8,397 nt of DNA from Dehalococcoidia bacterium (GCA_030602665.1 JAUVZE010000038.1:1-8397); one strand, 5' to 3'. Positions 1 to 6,504 are shown, numbered from the stretch's first letter. Made by a program: numbers and translations. Notes: generated from the letters alone by a model not told the origin.

Positions 1-645
1 GTGGTAAAGGAATTTGATAAACTACTGTTGGTTGATGCCATCAGTAGCCTGGGCTCGATTAATCTCCCGGTAGATGATTGGCACTGCGATGTTGCTGTTA
101 CCGGTTCCCAGAAAGGCTGGATGGCACCCCCTGGTCTGGCTATGGTCAGTGTAAGTCAGGAGGCATGGCAGGCAAATACCAGGGCTAAGATGCCCCGTTT
201 TTACTGGGACTTTGCCCAAGCCAAAAGCTATTTAGAAATAGAGCAAACGTCGTGGACACCAGCTATTACCACCGTATTTGCTCTATCGGTATCGCTGGAA
301 ATGATGTTAAGGGAAGGTTTGCCAAACATCATAGCTCGGCATGCCCGGGTGGCTAAAGCCGCCCGAGATGGGGTAGAATCACTGGGGTTATCCCTTTTCG
401 CTGAAGAAAGCTATGCCTCCAATACGGTTACGGCTGTAGCTGCTTCGGATGGGCTTGATACTAAAAAGATGCTCCAGATTCTTAGAGAGGAATACCAGAT
501 TGTGCTGGCTGGTGGACAACAGAGACTAGATGGCAAAATATTTCGTATTGGTCACTTGGGCTGGGTAACTGAGGATGACATTAAAACGGTTATATCGGCA
601 TTAAAAGTGGTATTGCCACAGGCTGGATTTAGGAGTGCTAGCTAA
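1..645 (+). CDS. Class V aminotransferase (serine/alanine-glyoxylate type), 3' part
   Basis: C-terminal 214 residues of a PLP-dependent fold-type I class V aminotransferase; the family is usually 360-390 aa, so about 150 residues lie upstream of the window. The GTG at position 1 is just the window edge, not a credible start. Visible landmarks: VDAISSLG (Asp12 of this fragment, expected to contact the PLP pyridine nitrogen), VTGSQKGWMAPPG with Lys38 as the expected Schiff-base lysine, and FRIGHLGW near the end, whose Arg182 fits the substrate-carboxylate arginine. The family includes serine-glyoxylate, alanine-glyoxylate and serine-pyruvate transaminases. Because serA follows after only 2 nt, I infer that this enzyme does the phosphoserine aminotransferase step (3-phosphohydroxypyruvate to phosphoserine), or a serine/glyoxylate transamination feeding glycine. 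The family call is firm; the exact substrate is not readable from sequence. Confidence 0.9.
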   Translation: MVKEFDKLLLVDAISSLGSINLPVDDWHCDVAVTGSQKGWMAPPGLAMVSVSQEAWQANTRAKMPRFYWDFAQAKSYLEIEQTSWTPAITTVFALSVSLEMMLREGLPNIIARHARVAKAARDGVESLGLSLFAEESYASNTVTAVAASDGLDTKKMLQILREEYQIVLAGGQQRLDGKIFRIGHLGWVTEDDIKTVISALKVVLPQAGFRSAS

Positions 646-647
646 AA

Positions 648-2222
648 ATGAAGGTTTTAATCACTGACCCTATCTCAAATGAAGGCATAGATATTCTGCG
701 AAGCCATGCTCAAGTGGATGTCAGGACTGGGCTTAAGCCAGAGGAAATCATATCTATAGTTGGCGACTATGAAGCACTGTTGGTGCGTAGTCAGACCCAA
801 GTCTCAGCCGAGGTGATACAAGCCGGGAGAAAATTACAGGTTATTGCTCGGGCTGGTGTTGGCGTAGATAATATTGACGTGGAAGAGGCAACCCGGCGGG
901 GCATCGTGGTGGTTAATGCCCCTACTGGTAATACTATCTCAGCGGCTGAGCACACCGTTGCCCTTATGCTTGCCTTAGCCCGTCACATATCTCAAGCCAA
1001 TGCCGTGCTCAAATCCGGGGTATGGCGGCGAAGTGATTTCATGGGCACCGAGGTGAGAAACAAGACATTAGGTATTATCGGTCTGGGCAATGTAGGTTCA
1101 GAAGTAGCCAGACGTGCCCGGGGCCTGGAAATGAAACTCATCGCCTACGACCCCTTCATCTCAGTTGACCATGCCAGCAAACTCGAGGTAGAGCTTGTTC
1201 CTTTAAAGCAGCTACTCCAGGAATCGGACTTTATCACCCTTCATATCCCACGAACAGAATTGACTAAGGGATTAATCGGGGCCAAGGAGCTAGCTTTGGT
1301 TAAGCCAACCGCTTATATCATTAACTGTGCCCGAGGGGGACTAATTGATGAAGAGGCACTGGCGAAAGCAGTTAAAGAAGGGGGGCTAGCGGGTGCAGCT
1401 ATAGATGTCTTCGCCACCGAACCAATCACCCAGAGTGTCCTATTTGAGGATGACAATATCATTGTTACCCCTCATTTGGCAGCTTCCACTACGGAAGCTC
1501 AAGCCACCGCAGCTAAGGAGGTAGCGGTGCAGATTATTGATGTATTCAAGGGACAACCAGCCAGATATGCGGTTAATGCTCCCTTTATCCCGGTTGAAGT
1601 TCTATCAGTACTGGCACCCTTTATGAAGGTGGCTGCCACAGTGGGTAGGCTGGTCAGCCAGCTTGCTGAAGGGCAAATGAATGCTATCCAGGTTAAATAT
1701 GAGGGTGAGATTTCTAACTATGATACCAGCGCTCTCAAGGCAGCCGTTCTAGGGGGCTTACTTGAGGAGATAAGTGAGGAACGCATTAACCTGGTCAATG
1801 CTAACCTGGTGGCTACCCGGCGCGGTCTGACAGTAATAGAACAGAAGGAAGTCACCTGCGAAAACTATACCAGCCTTATCACCGTAGAAGTAACCACCAG
1901 CACCGGGGTTACCACTGTTGCCGGGACAATAATACATGGCCAATCGCACATTGTCCGGGTTAATAACTACTGGCTTGATATTGCGCCCGCAGAGGGTTAC
2001 TTCCTGTTTCTTGACCACCGAGAACGTCCTGGACTCATGGGAGCTGTCGGCACGATAACCGGTGATGCCGATATAAATATTAGCTCCATGACTGTCAGCC
2101 GTCTCAAACCTAGGGGTCAAGCACTGGCGGTATTAGCCTTGGACGAGCCCCTGCCTGAAGCATGTCAGCAGCAGATACTATCTATCTCCAACGTCTCTAC
2201 CGTTAAGCTAGTAAAACTGTAA
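648..2222 (+). CDS. serA: D-3-phosphoglycerate dehydrogenase, long form with ACT domain
   Basis: 524 aa, cytosolic. Oxidises 3-phosphoglycerate to 3-phosphohydroxypyruvate with NAD+, the committed step of serine synthesis. Order: substrate-binding half (about 1-100), Rossmann NAD domain (about 100-285) with IGLGNVGSE (glycines 145-150), intervening ASB-type domain (about 305-450) and a C-terminal ACT domain (about 452-524, FLDHRERPGLMGAVG). Catalytic residues of the D-2-hydroxyacid dehydrogenase family are present: Arg229 (NCARGG), Glu258 (ATEP) and His276 (TPHLAAS). The ACT domain usually gives serine feedback inhibition. The ATG lies 2 nt after the aminotransferase stop; the nearest purine-rich site (AGGAG, 631-635) is 12 nt upstream, a little far, so translation is probably coupled to the upstream gene. 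Length and motifs look intact. Confidence 0.97.
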   Translation: MKVLITDPISNEGIDILRSHAQVDVRTGLKPEEIISIVGDYEALLVRSQTQVSAEVIQAGRKLQVIARAGVGVDNIDVEEATRRGIVVVNAPTGNTISAAEHTVALMLALARHISQANAVLKSGVWRRSDFMGTEVRNKTLGIIGLGNVGSEVARRARGLEMKLIAYDPFISVDHASKLEVELVPLKQLLQESDFITLHIPRTELTKGLIGAKELALVKPTAYIINCARGGLIDEEALAKAVKEGGLAGAAIDVFATEPITQSVLFEDDNIIVTPHLAASTTEAQATAAKEVAVQIIDVFKGQPARYAVNAPFIPVEVLSVLAPFMKVAATVGRLVSQLAEGQMNAIQVKYEGEISNYDTSALKAAVLGGLLEEISEERINLVNANLVATRRGLTVIEQKEVTCENYTSLITVEVTTSTGVTTVAGTIIHGQSHIVRVNNYWLDIAPAEGYFLFLDHRERPGLMGAVGTITGDADINISSMTVSRLKPRGQALAVLALDEPLPEACQQQILSISNVSTVKLVKL

Positions 2223-2250
2223 GCGAAAGGTTGCCGAACTAGCTTCGCTT
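2221..2250 (+). terminator. Weak hairpin directly after serA
   Basis: A 7-bp perfect inverted repeat (AAGCGAA at 2221-2227 with TTCGCTT at 2244-2250, 16-nt loop) overlaps the serA stop codon. No U-tract follows, so it is not a canonical intrinsic terminator. It may protect or end the serA transcript before the convergent grd genes. Low confidence. Confidence 0.3.
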
Positions 2251-2428
2251 GGTGTCCAGTGGTGAAGAGGCCAATGTCATCTGCCCAATCCACCTTTAGT
2301 GGTAGTATGATAGAGATAGTATGACTGGCAGGCAGTAGGCTTTCACTTTTTGAGCAAGGGTTACCGACGAGCTATGTCAGAGGTCACGAGACGATGAATT
2401 GTTTAGCTCTAAATCTCTTAGCCTGAGG
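2223..2428. other. Intergenic stretch without recognisable content
   Basis: Lies between the end of serA (+) and the histidine-kinase remnant (-). I translated both strands by eye and found stop-rich frames with no family I recognise. Apart from the hairpin at the serA end I see no RNA gene, clear promoter or terminator. Confidence 0.5.
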
Positions 2429-2638
2429 AGGTAGTGGCGCTAGTAGGTAACCTAACTATAAACTCCGTTCCCTACCCAAGGTATCACTAACCTCAATATT
2501 GCCGCTGTGAGCTCACGCTATCTCCCTGGCGATGGCTAGCCCTAGCCCGGTGCGAGTTCTCACCCCGCCAGCCCAGTAGAAGCGCTCAACTATGTGGACT
2601 AGTTGCTCAGAAGGAATTCCAGGCTCGCCGTCAGCTAC
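2429..2638 (-). pseudogene. Histidine kinase ATPase-domain remnant
   Basis: Read on the minus strand from about 2638, about 70 codons reproduce the end of a sensor histidine kinase HATPase domain in order: VADGEPGIP (G1 box, normally D-x-GxGI), VERFYW (F box, normally IFERFYR), TGLGLAIAREI (G2 box), then AHSGNIEVSDTLGRE, matching the family's AHGGxIxVxSxxGxGS, and a terminal LP. Two in-frame stops interrupt it: TGA at 2513-2515 and TAG at 2456-2458. Everything upstream (sensor, HAMP, His-containing dimerisation domain, N box) is missing. The fragment starts 3 codons after the grdA stop and in the same frame, so the grd cluster abuts a broken kinase gene. I infer a recombination or deletion scar. 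No partner response regulator is visible. Confidence 0.75.
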
Positions 2639-2647
2639 CTAAGAGGG

Positions 2648-3109
2648 TTAGCTACTTGCTTTGCGCACTTTATCAAGAGCTTGACCTATTCGCTCCACAT
2701 CTAGGGCTATTTCCATAAGCTCCAGGTGTTCCTTATAGACTGCAGGCTCAATCTGCGACTTTAGTACCGGCTCAATGATATGAAAGACAGGTAGCCCCAG
2801 GGCTACACCAGCAAGCGATCCCGCCCAACTTGGGTCTCCGCTAACTACAGTCTCGGCGTAGAGTTCAGCGCTATCGGCATCGGGGGCACCTAGAACTACG
2901 ATCAGGTCGTCTTTACCATATTGTTCGACAAACCTTCTGATATCCTCTTGACCCTCCAGGTCAAACGCGCCCGCCGCTGTTCAGACAAAGCACTGAGTTT
3001 GCGTTATCACTGGTTCAGCACCAGCACTCCTCACACAGGCTTCAATGGCTGGACCCTGCACTCCATCCCGTTCACCAATAATGATGACCCTTTTCCCTTT
3101 CAATTGCAT
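2648..3109 (-). CDS. grdA: Glycine reductase selenoprotein A, with in-frame UGA read as selenocysteine
   Basis: Small carrier selenoprotein of the glycine/sarcosine/betaine reductase complex. Its selenolate receives the carboxymethyl group from a substrate-specific protein B and passes it to protein C as a thioester, leaving a mixed Se-S bridge re-reduced by thioredoxin. The frame from ATG 3109 gives 153 aa (GrdA is about 155-160): KGKRVIIIGERDG near the start, then CFV-U-TAAGAFDLEGQ with Cys40 and UGA codon 43 (2981-2983), then GDPSWAGSLAGVALGLPVFHIIEP and EPAVYKEH. This is the GrdA signature, and the frame is otherwise open to TAA 2648-2650. A GGAGG site lies 8 nt before the ATG. A stop-aware caller sees only two short fragments, one on each side of the UGA. 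It follows the trxA remnant by about 13 nt, so it is probably cotranscribed with grdC. No grdB follows. Confidence 0.93.
2948..2964 (-). promoter_or_regulatory. Candidate bacterial SECIS hairpin in grdA
   Basis: On the minus strand, 17-33 nt after the UGA, TTGACC and GGTCAA form a perfect 6-bp stem around a 5-nt loop, TGGAG. Bacterial SECIS elements lie immediately downstream of the UGA inside the coding region, with a small apical loop holding G residues at about this distance; SelB binds it to deliver Sec-tRNA. Position and shape fit. The lower stem next to the UGA (GC-rich ACAGCGGCGGGCGCG) was not folded computationally. Confidence 0.6.
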
Positions 3110-3122
3110 CTCTATATCCTCC

Positions 3123-3374
3123 CTAGGTTTTCAAACCGTGACAAAGATAGGTAGTTAAACTCACTACTTGAACTTTAGCACACAATAAACGATTTTGCCT
3201 AGCGTTAAGGTTTGTCACCTTAAGCCTGCTGGCGTAATCCTTCTCTAATCGTCCCACTGCAGGCATAAGCGCCAGGTAAGGCCGGCACTGAGGCCCCAAA
3301 AAATCTGCAAGGAGGGGTTCCTTTGATTCTAGAACTTCGCCTTCGTAGTTATCTTGGTTCAACTCTGCAGCCAA
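3123..3374 (-). pseudogene. Decayed thioredoxin of the grd type
   Basis: 83 codons from a TTG start (3374), 2 nt after the grdC stop, with AGGGGTGA as a plausible ribosome site. The backbone is thioredoxin: EVLESKEPLLADF, ALMPAVGRLEKDY, KVTNLNARQNRLLCAKVQVVSL. This resembles the special thioredoxins of glycine reductase operons, whose active site is often CVPC. Here the site reads C30-R-P-Y33, so the second redox cysteine is gone; the preceding Trp is also missing, and the cis-proline before the last strands (LPT) is Thr74 (LTT). The frame ends at about 80% of the usual 105-110 aa, losing the final strand and helix, just before the grdA ribosome site. It cannot be a dithiol reductant, so I call it a pseudogene. 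A translated remnant kept for coupling to grdA is possible. Confidence 0.8.
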
Positions 3375-3376
3375 TT

Positions 3377-4858
3377 TTATTCACCCCTTTTGTTTCTTTC
3401 CAATAAGAAGGATATACCGTCGGAAAGCTGGGTCACGCGCCCCAAAAAGAGGCTTCCTTTCGCCAGAAACATTGTGTTCTCCATCTCACCCCTCATCATC
3501 TTCCTCATTGAGTGTCCTAGAACGGGCACTGCGGAGGCAATATGACCTTGGGTAGGGGAGAAGCCAGGCATACCATGAACCTCAACAAAATGGTCAAGGT
3601 CTTCCCGCCTGAGCTCATTGCGCATTACAGCAAAGCTGCCAATGGTACGGTAGTTCATCCTGGGCACGTTACCGCTTCCCTGTGGTTCGGTAACCTCAGG
3701 ATTGTGCATCTCGGTGGCGTACTTGTCTACTTGGGTAAGCTTCAATCCCAGATGGTCTAAAGGTTGTACCACTAACTTGTCGATGATAGCCTGCTGAGCA
3801 GAGCCTGAGCTGATTTCATGTTTGCCTATGGAATCCAGACGGATTACAGGGCTTTTGCCATCGTCTTGGCTTACCCAAACAGCTATACCGGCCAGAACGT
3901 CTTCCAGAATTGGCATGTCGTGACGAAGATGACCTTGAAATTTCATCCCCAATTTGGCAAATGAGCCACCAGCCACCACTACTACATTGTTAAAGACCTT
4001 AGAAGCAACAAGGCTTGCTGCCAGCACTATAGCGTGAACTGGAGCACAGCAAAATGCCTTCACATCGGAACCCGTGGCCTTGGTGCAGCCACACAATTCC
4101 CCAATGGCCTTGGCCATATTGCCTCCCCCTCGATTGTAGCGGTCGCCTACTGCCTCTTCACCACAGCCCAGGAGATAATCAATCTCGTGGGCTCCCCCCG
4201 TTTTAGCAATCAGATGTCGTAAAGCCATTACACCGGAGGCCCGAGTGGTTAGATTTTCCAGCAATATGTGGGGAACAAGATTGGCATCCTCCTCTGCCCC
4301 ACCACCACGCGGCCTTTGACAGCAGCCTACTAACCGGTCACCCTGACAGTAAATAGGCATAGCAGGCTCTTCCCTCAGTTTCCCTTCGATTTGCTCTAAG
4401 GAAACGCCTTTGCCCAATTTTCTAATGTCCTCAGGGTTAATCAGGGGATGGTCTTGCAATCGTGAAGCTACCCCTAGTAGAAAACTTTCTTCCAACAGAA
4501 GAAGTTCAAATTCATCGCTTATCTTCATCATGCCATAGAACTCCTCTTCGGGCATGATTTCTCCAAAAGGACCCCATCGGGAGCTATTGGGGACGGGATT
4601 TTGATACCAGGGAGGTGGATTATTATATAGCAAATCATCAGGGTCGAGATTACCGATAAAGACCTGGTTAGGCGGGTAGGCAACGGCTTGGTCAAAGGTC
4701 CATAAGTGGTCTAGGATTGGTGGTAATAAAGAAGGGTTCTTTCCTATTTCACGAGAGGGTTTGGACCCGTGACGAATCATGCTAGGGACATGAGCTAGAA
4801 AATAAGATACCCCCTTCAGCACCGGTTTAACATTTTGATTTGCTGAATAATTCACCAT
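3377..4858 (-). CDS. grdC: Glycine/sarcosine/betaine reductase protein C, beta subunit
   Basis: 493 aa from ATG 4858; the family is about 510 aa. With GrdD it forms protein C, which releases the carboxymethyl-selenide of GrdA as an acetyl-thioester and phosphorolyses it to acetyl phosphate. The fold is thiolase/FabH-like. Visible family blocks: NQVFIGN (64-70), SSRWGPFGEIMPEEEF (92-107), LGCGEEAVGDRYNRGGGNMAK (about 220-240), ATGSDVKAFCCAPVHA with the expected catalytic Cys250, NVVVVAGG, MPILEDVLAGIAV, HGMPGFSPTQGHI (His439) and KGSLFLGR. An upstream in-frame GTG (4885) would add 9 residues, but ATG 4858 has an AGGAAGG site about 7 nt before it and sits where the family starts. The cysteine context is FCCAP rather than the FCAGP I recall as usual. 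It is preceded by its own promoter and glycine riboswitch. grdD, which normally follows grdC, is absent. Confidence 0.93.
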   Translation of the reverse strand: MVNYSANQNVKPVLKGVSYFLAHVPSMIRHGSKPSREIGKNPSLLPPILDHLWTFDQAVAYPPNQVFIGNLDPDDLLYNNPPPWYQNPVPNSSRWGPFGEIMPEEEFYGMMKISDEFELLLLEESFLLGVASRLQDHPLINPEDIRKLGKGVSLEQIEGKLREEPAMPIYCQGDRLVGCCQRPRGGGAEEDANLVPHILLENLTTRASGVMALRHLIAKTGGAHEIDYLLGCGEEAVGDRYNRGGGNMAKAIGELCGCTKATGSDVKAFCCAPVHAIVLAASLVASKVFNNVVVVAGGSFAKLGMKFQGHLRHDMPILEDVLAGIAVWVSQDDGKSPVIRLDSIGKHEISSGSAQQAIIDKLVVQPLDHLGLKLTQVDKYATEMHNPEVTEPQGSGNVPRMNYRTIGSFAVMRNELRREDLDHFVEVHGMPGFSPTQGHIASAVPVLGHSMRKMMRGEMENTMFLAKGSLFLGRVTQLSDGISFLLERNKRGE

Positions 4859-4907
4859 GGATACCACCTTCCTAATGTCACCCACTGCTTAATAGGCATC
4901 ACCTGCT

Positions 4908-4949
4908 AAAACATACAGGAGCCAATCTGCACTGCAAACTGGCCCCTGT
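4908..4949 (-). terminator. Terminator hairpin of the grdC glycine riboswitch
   Basis: On the minus strand ACAGGGGCCAGTTTGC pairs with GCAGATTGGCTCCTGT across a 3-nt loop: 16 bp including three G-U pairs (4915-4949), followed by ATGTTTT. The U-tract is short. The 5' arm contains the AGGGGC that also closes P1 of the second aptamer, so hairpin and ligand-bound aptamer exclude each other. This predicts transcription into grdC when glycine is bound. It ends about 50 nt before the grdC start. Confidence 0.75.
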
Positions 4950-5126
4950 CCTTTTACCTGAGAGATTATCCAGTATCTACTTACGGACTTACCCCTTCGG
5001 TGACCTCACGCAGAGATCTCTCCAGAGGCTTGGCTTACGGCAGTCCTTTTGCCTGAGAGTTTCAAGACCAAGCTAAACACTCTATCTCTTTCCCCTTCGG
5101 CTCCCCATACAGGGCATCTCCTGCCG
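4943..5126 (-). promoter_or_regulatory. Tandem glycine riboswitch controlling grdC
   Basis: Two consecutive glycine (gcvT-type) aptamers on the minus strand. Aptamer 1 (about 5126-5040): 7-bp P1 (ACGGCAG with CTGCCGT), GGAGAT, the conserved GAGCCGAAGGGG and ACTCTCAGGCAAAAGGAC. Aptamer 2 (about 5031-4943): CCTCTGGAGAG, CACCGAAGGGG and ATCTCTCAGGTAAAAGGAC. All signature blocks of both aptamers are intact. Tandem aptamers bind two glycines and usually switch genes on. Placement before a glycine reductase gene makes physiological sense: the enzyme is made when its substrate is present. Confidence 0.95.
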
Positions 5127-5136
5127 TTACCTACAG

Positions 5137-5165
5137 ACATTAGCATATCTCGACGTAAATGTCAA
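5137..5165 (-). promoter_or_regulatory. Promoter for the riboswitch-grdC-grdA unit
   Basis: Minus strand: perfect -35 TTGACA (5165-5160), 17-nt spacer, -10 TAATGT (5142-5137) with an upstream TG (extended -10, TGC). Transcription would start about 10 nt before aptamer 1. It lies in the 47-nt gap after the trxB stop, so grdC can be expressed independently of trxB. The spacer end GAGATATGCTA is shared with the symporter promoter. Confidence 0.65.
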
Positions 5166-5181
5166 GTTTGCGCTCTCTTTT

Positions 5182-5195
5182 CACTACCTTAGTAT
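5182..5195 (-). repeat. 14-bp upstream element, copy 1
   Basis: ATACTAAGGTAGTG on the minus strand, ending 16 nt before the -35 box of the grdC promoter and overlapping the last codons and stop of trxB. An identical 14-mer lies 15 nt before the -35 of the trxB promoter (6387-6400). This may be a shared activator site or a remnant of promoter duplication. Confidence 0.5.
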
Positions 5196-6127
5196 TTTAA
5201 CTTTATTAACCTATCAGCCGATAACGCTGCCGTTACCCCATCTCCTACGGCAATAGCTATTTGTCTAGCCGATCCATGTCTTATATCGCCTGCGGCAAAT
5301 ATCCCTGGGATAGATGTTTCCAGTTGCTCGTTGACCAACACATAGCCCTCACTGTCCAGAGATAACAAACCTTTTAGATAACTGGTATTAGGCTCAAGCC
5401 CAATTCGGACTAAAAGTCCGCCCACTTGCAATGTCGTTCTTTCGCTTGTTAATACATTAAGAAGCTTCAGTTCCTTAACTTGGTCATCACCGATTATGGC
5501 CTCAATCTTGGTTCCGCAGCAGATTTTCATCTTTGGGTTAGCTAAGACTCTCTCCTGAAGAATCTTGCTAGCGGTCAGCTGGGGCATTAGCTCAATTACA
5601 GTGATATCGGAGGCGATCCGTGTCAAATATAGTGCTTCGGTAAGGCCAGCGTCTCCGCCGCCGGCTACCGCTACCACTCGCTCCTTAAACTGAGGTGCGT
5701 CACATACTCCACAGTAGCTCACACCCTTGCCCGCAAATTCATTCTCTCCTGGCGCACCCAACTTTCTGGGATAAGCGCCACCGGCGATAATGACTGCTTT
5801 AGCCAGATAAGCAGCTTCGCCAGCCCTAATTAACTTAGCCTTAACTACCTTATAGTCCTGTTGCAACTCGATTCCCTTGACCTCGGCTAGCTTAAACTGT
5901 AGGCCATATTTCATAGCCTGTTTCATCATTTCTAGGCCTAACTTGGCACCTGAGACACCATCGGGAAACCCAGGGTAGTTTTCCACCTGTTCGATGCCTC
6001 TCATCTCACCTCCAGCGGTTTCTTTCCCCAAAAGCAGTACCTTAAGCCTACCTCGACCGGCGTATAACCCGGCTGCTAATCCGGCGGGACCACACCCGAC
6101 AATAATGAGATCGTAATCTGCTTCCAT
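5189..6127 (-). CDS. trxB: Thioredoxin reductase-like flavoprotein
   Basis: 312 aa, the normal length of low-molecular-weight thioredoxin reductase; cytosolic FAD enzyme passing electrons to thioredoxin. FAD-binding VGCGPAG (glycines 11-16), redox centre C139-G-V-C142 followed by Asp143, second nucleotide-binding site AGGGDAG (155-161), and the FAD-closing GIFAAGD (275-281) with RQIAIAVGDG. In glycine reductase operons TrxB with a dedicated thioredoxin re-reduces GrdA. The oddity is at 176-186: NADPH-dependent members have HRRxxxRA after the second beta strand, binding the 2'-phosphate; here it is IELMPQLTAS with an acidic Glu179, suggesting NADH or another electron donor. ATG 6127 has a GAGGTG site about 5 nt upstream. 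A strong promoter lies about 220 nt upstream. No terminator separates it from the grdC promoter and riboswitch. Confidence 0.9.
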   Translation of the reverse strand: MEADYDLIIVGCGPAGLAAGLYAGRGRLKVLLLGKETAGGEMRGIEQVENYPGFPDGVSGAKLGLEMMKQAMKYGLQFKLAEVKGIELQQDYKVVKAKLIRAGEAAYLAKAVIIAGGAYPRKLGAPGENEFAGKGVSYCGVCDAPQFKERVVAVAGGGDAGLTEALYLTRIASDITVIELMPQLTASKILQERVLANPKMKICCGTKIEAIIGDDQVKELKLLNVLTSERTTLQVGGLLVRIGLEPNTSYLKGLLSLDSEGYVLVNEQLETSIPGIFAAGDIRHGSARQIAIAVGDGVTAALSADRLIKLKY

Positions 6128-6342
6128 ATTTCACCTCGTCTTTTTTCTGTGCCTGCTTGCTAGAATAATAATGTTTTAGTGAGAAGGACTGTCACATGTT
6201 CAAAAGCCTAGGTTCTACGATAACTTAAAGTTAACAAAATGGCAATACGTTCGTGACCTACCATAATGATGAGGACTCCCTTACTAGTTTAACTGAATCC
6301 GCAGCTTGCCTTATGCCTTATTCTATTGTCGGATTATCCGCA
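6128..6342 (-). other. Long 5' leader of trxB
   Basis: If the promoter at 6343-6371 is used, trxB has an untranslated leader of about 210 nt. I see no glycine aptamer signature in it, unlike the two neighbouring leaders, and no convincing small gene. A short inverted repeat CGGATAATCCG (5-bp arms) lies near its start. Function unknown; a nearer promoter could also exist. Confidence 0.35.
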
Positions 6343-6371
6343 ATTTTAACTGAGATATTACCTTTTGTCAA
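6343..6371 (-). promoter_or_regulatory. Predicted trxB promoter
   Basis: Minus strand: perfect -35 TTGACA (6371-6366), 17-nt spacer, -10 TAAAAT (6348-6343, 5 of 6 to consensus). It is the best sigma-70-type match in the window and points at trxB, about 216 nt away. The 14-bp element ATACTAAGGTAGTG lies just upstream. Confidence 0.65.
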
Positions 6372-6386
6372 AAATCTGTCCTCGTC

Positions 6387-6400
6387 CACTACCTTAGTAT
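6387..6400 (-). repeat. 14-bp upstream element, copy 2
   Basis: ATACTAAGGTAGTG, identical to 5182-5195 and placed 15 nt before the -35 of the trxB promoter (16 nt in the grdC copy). The sequence beyond the element differs between copies, so the match is local. Confidence 0.5.
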
Positions 6401-6475
6401 GACTCGATATATTTTAAGGAGTGTTGTCTTTATTCATGGCACATATGCTTGTTGTGAACGAGCAAAAGGGAGGGC

Positions 6476-6504
6476 TTGACAATCATGGTGAGATATGCTA
6501 CGCT
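6476..6504 (+). promoter_or_regulatory. Promoter for the riboswitch-symporter unit
   Basis: Perfect -35 TTGACA (6476-6481), 17-nt spacer ending GAGATATGC, weak -10 TACGCT (6499-6504) preceded by TG (extended -10). The same spacing and the same GAGATATGCTA appear in the grdC promoter, so promoter and riboswitch appear to have been duplicated as one module. Divergent from the trxB promoter about 100 bp away. Confidence 0.6.

Noticed and set aside
2513..2515. TGA in the histidine-kinase fragment as a second selenocysteine codon
   Set aside because: Kinases of this family have no Sec or Cys there (the site is normally acidic, as in EAHGG), and a second stop and missing domains show plain decay.
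2921..3154. Plus-strand open frame of 77 codons
   Set aside because: It is antisense to grdA and overlaps the trxA remnant; its translation resembles no family, while the minus strand encodes a clear GrdA.
4859..4885. GTG start 9 codons upstream of grdC ATG
   Set aside because: The extra residues do not resemble the family N-terminus, and the AGGAAGG ribosome site lies within this stretch, correctly spaced for ATG 4858.
6200..6400. Plus-strand short open stretch (about 50 codons, ending TGA near 6402) upstream of the symporter promoter
   Set aside because: No start codon with a ribosome site, no recognisable family, and it overlaps the trxB promoter; most likely chance.
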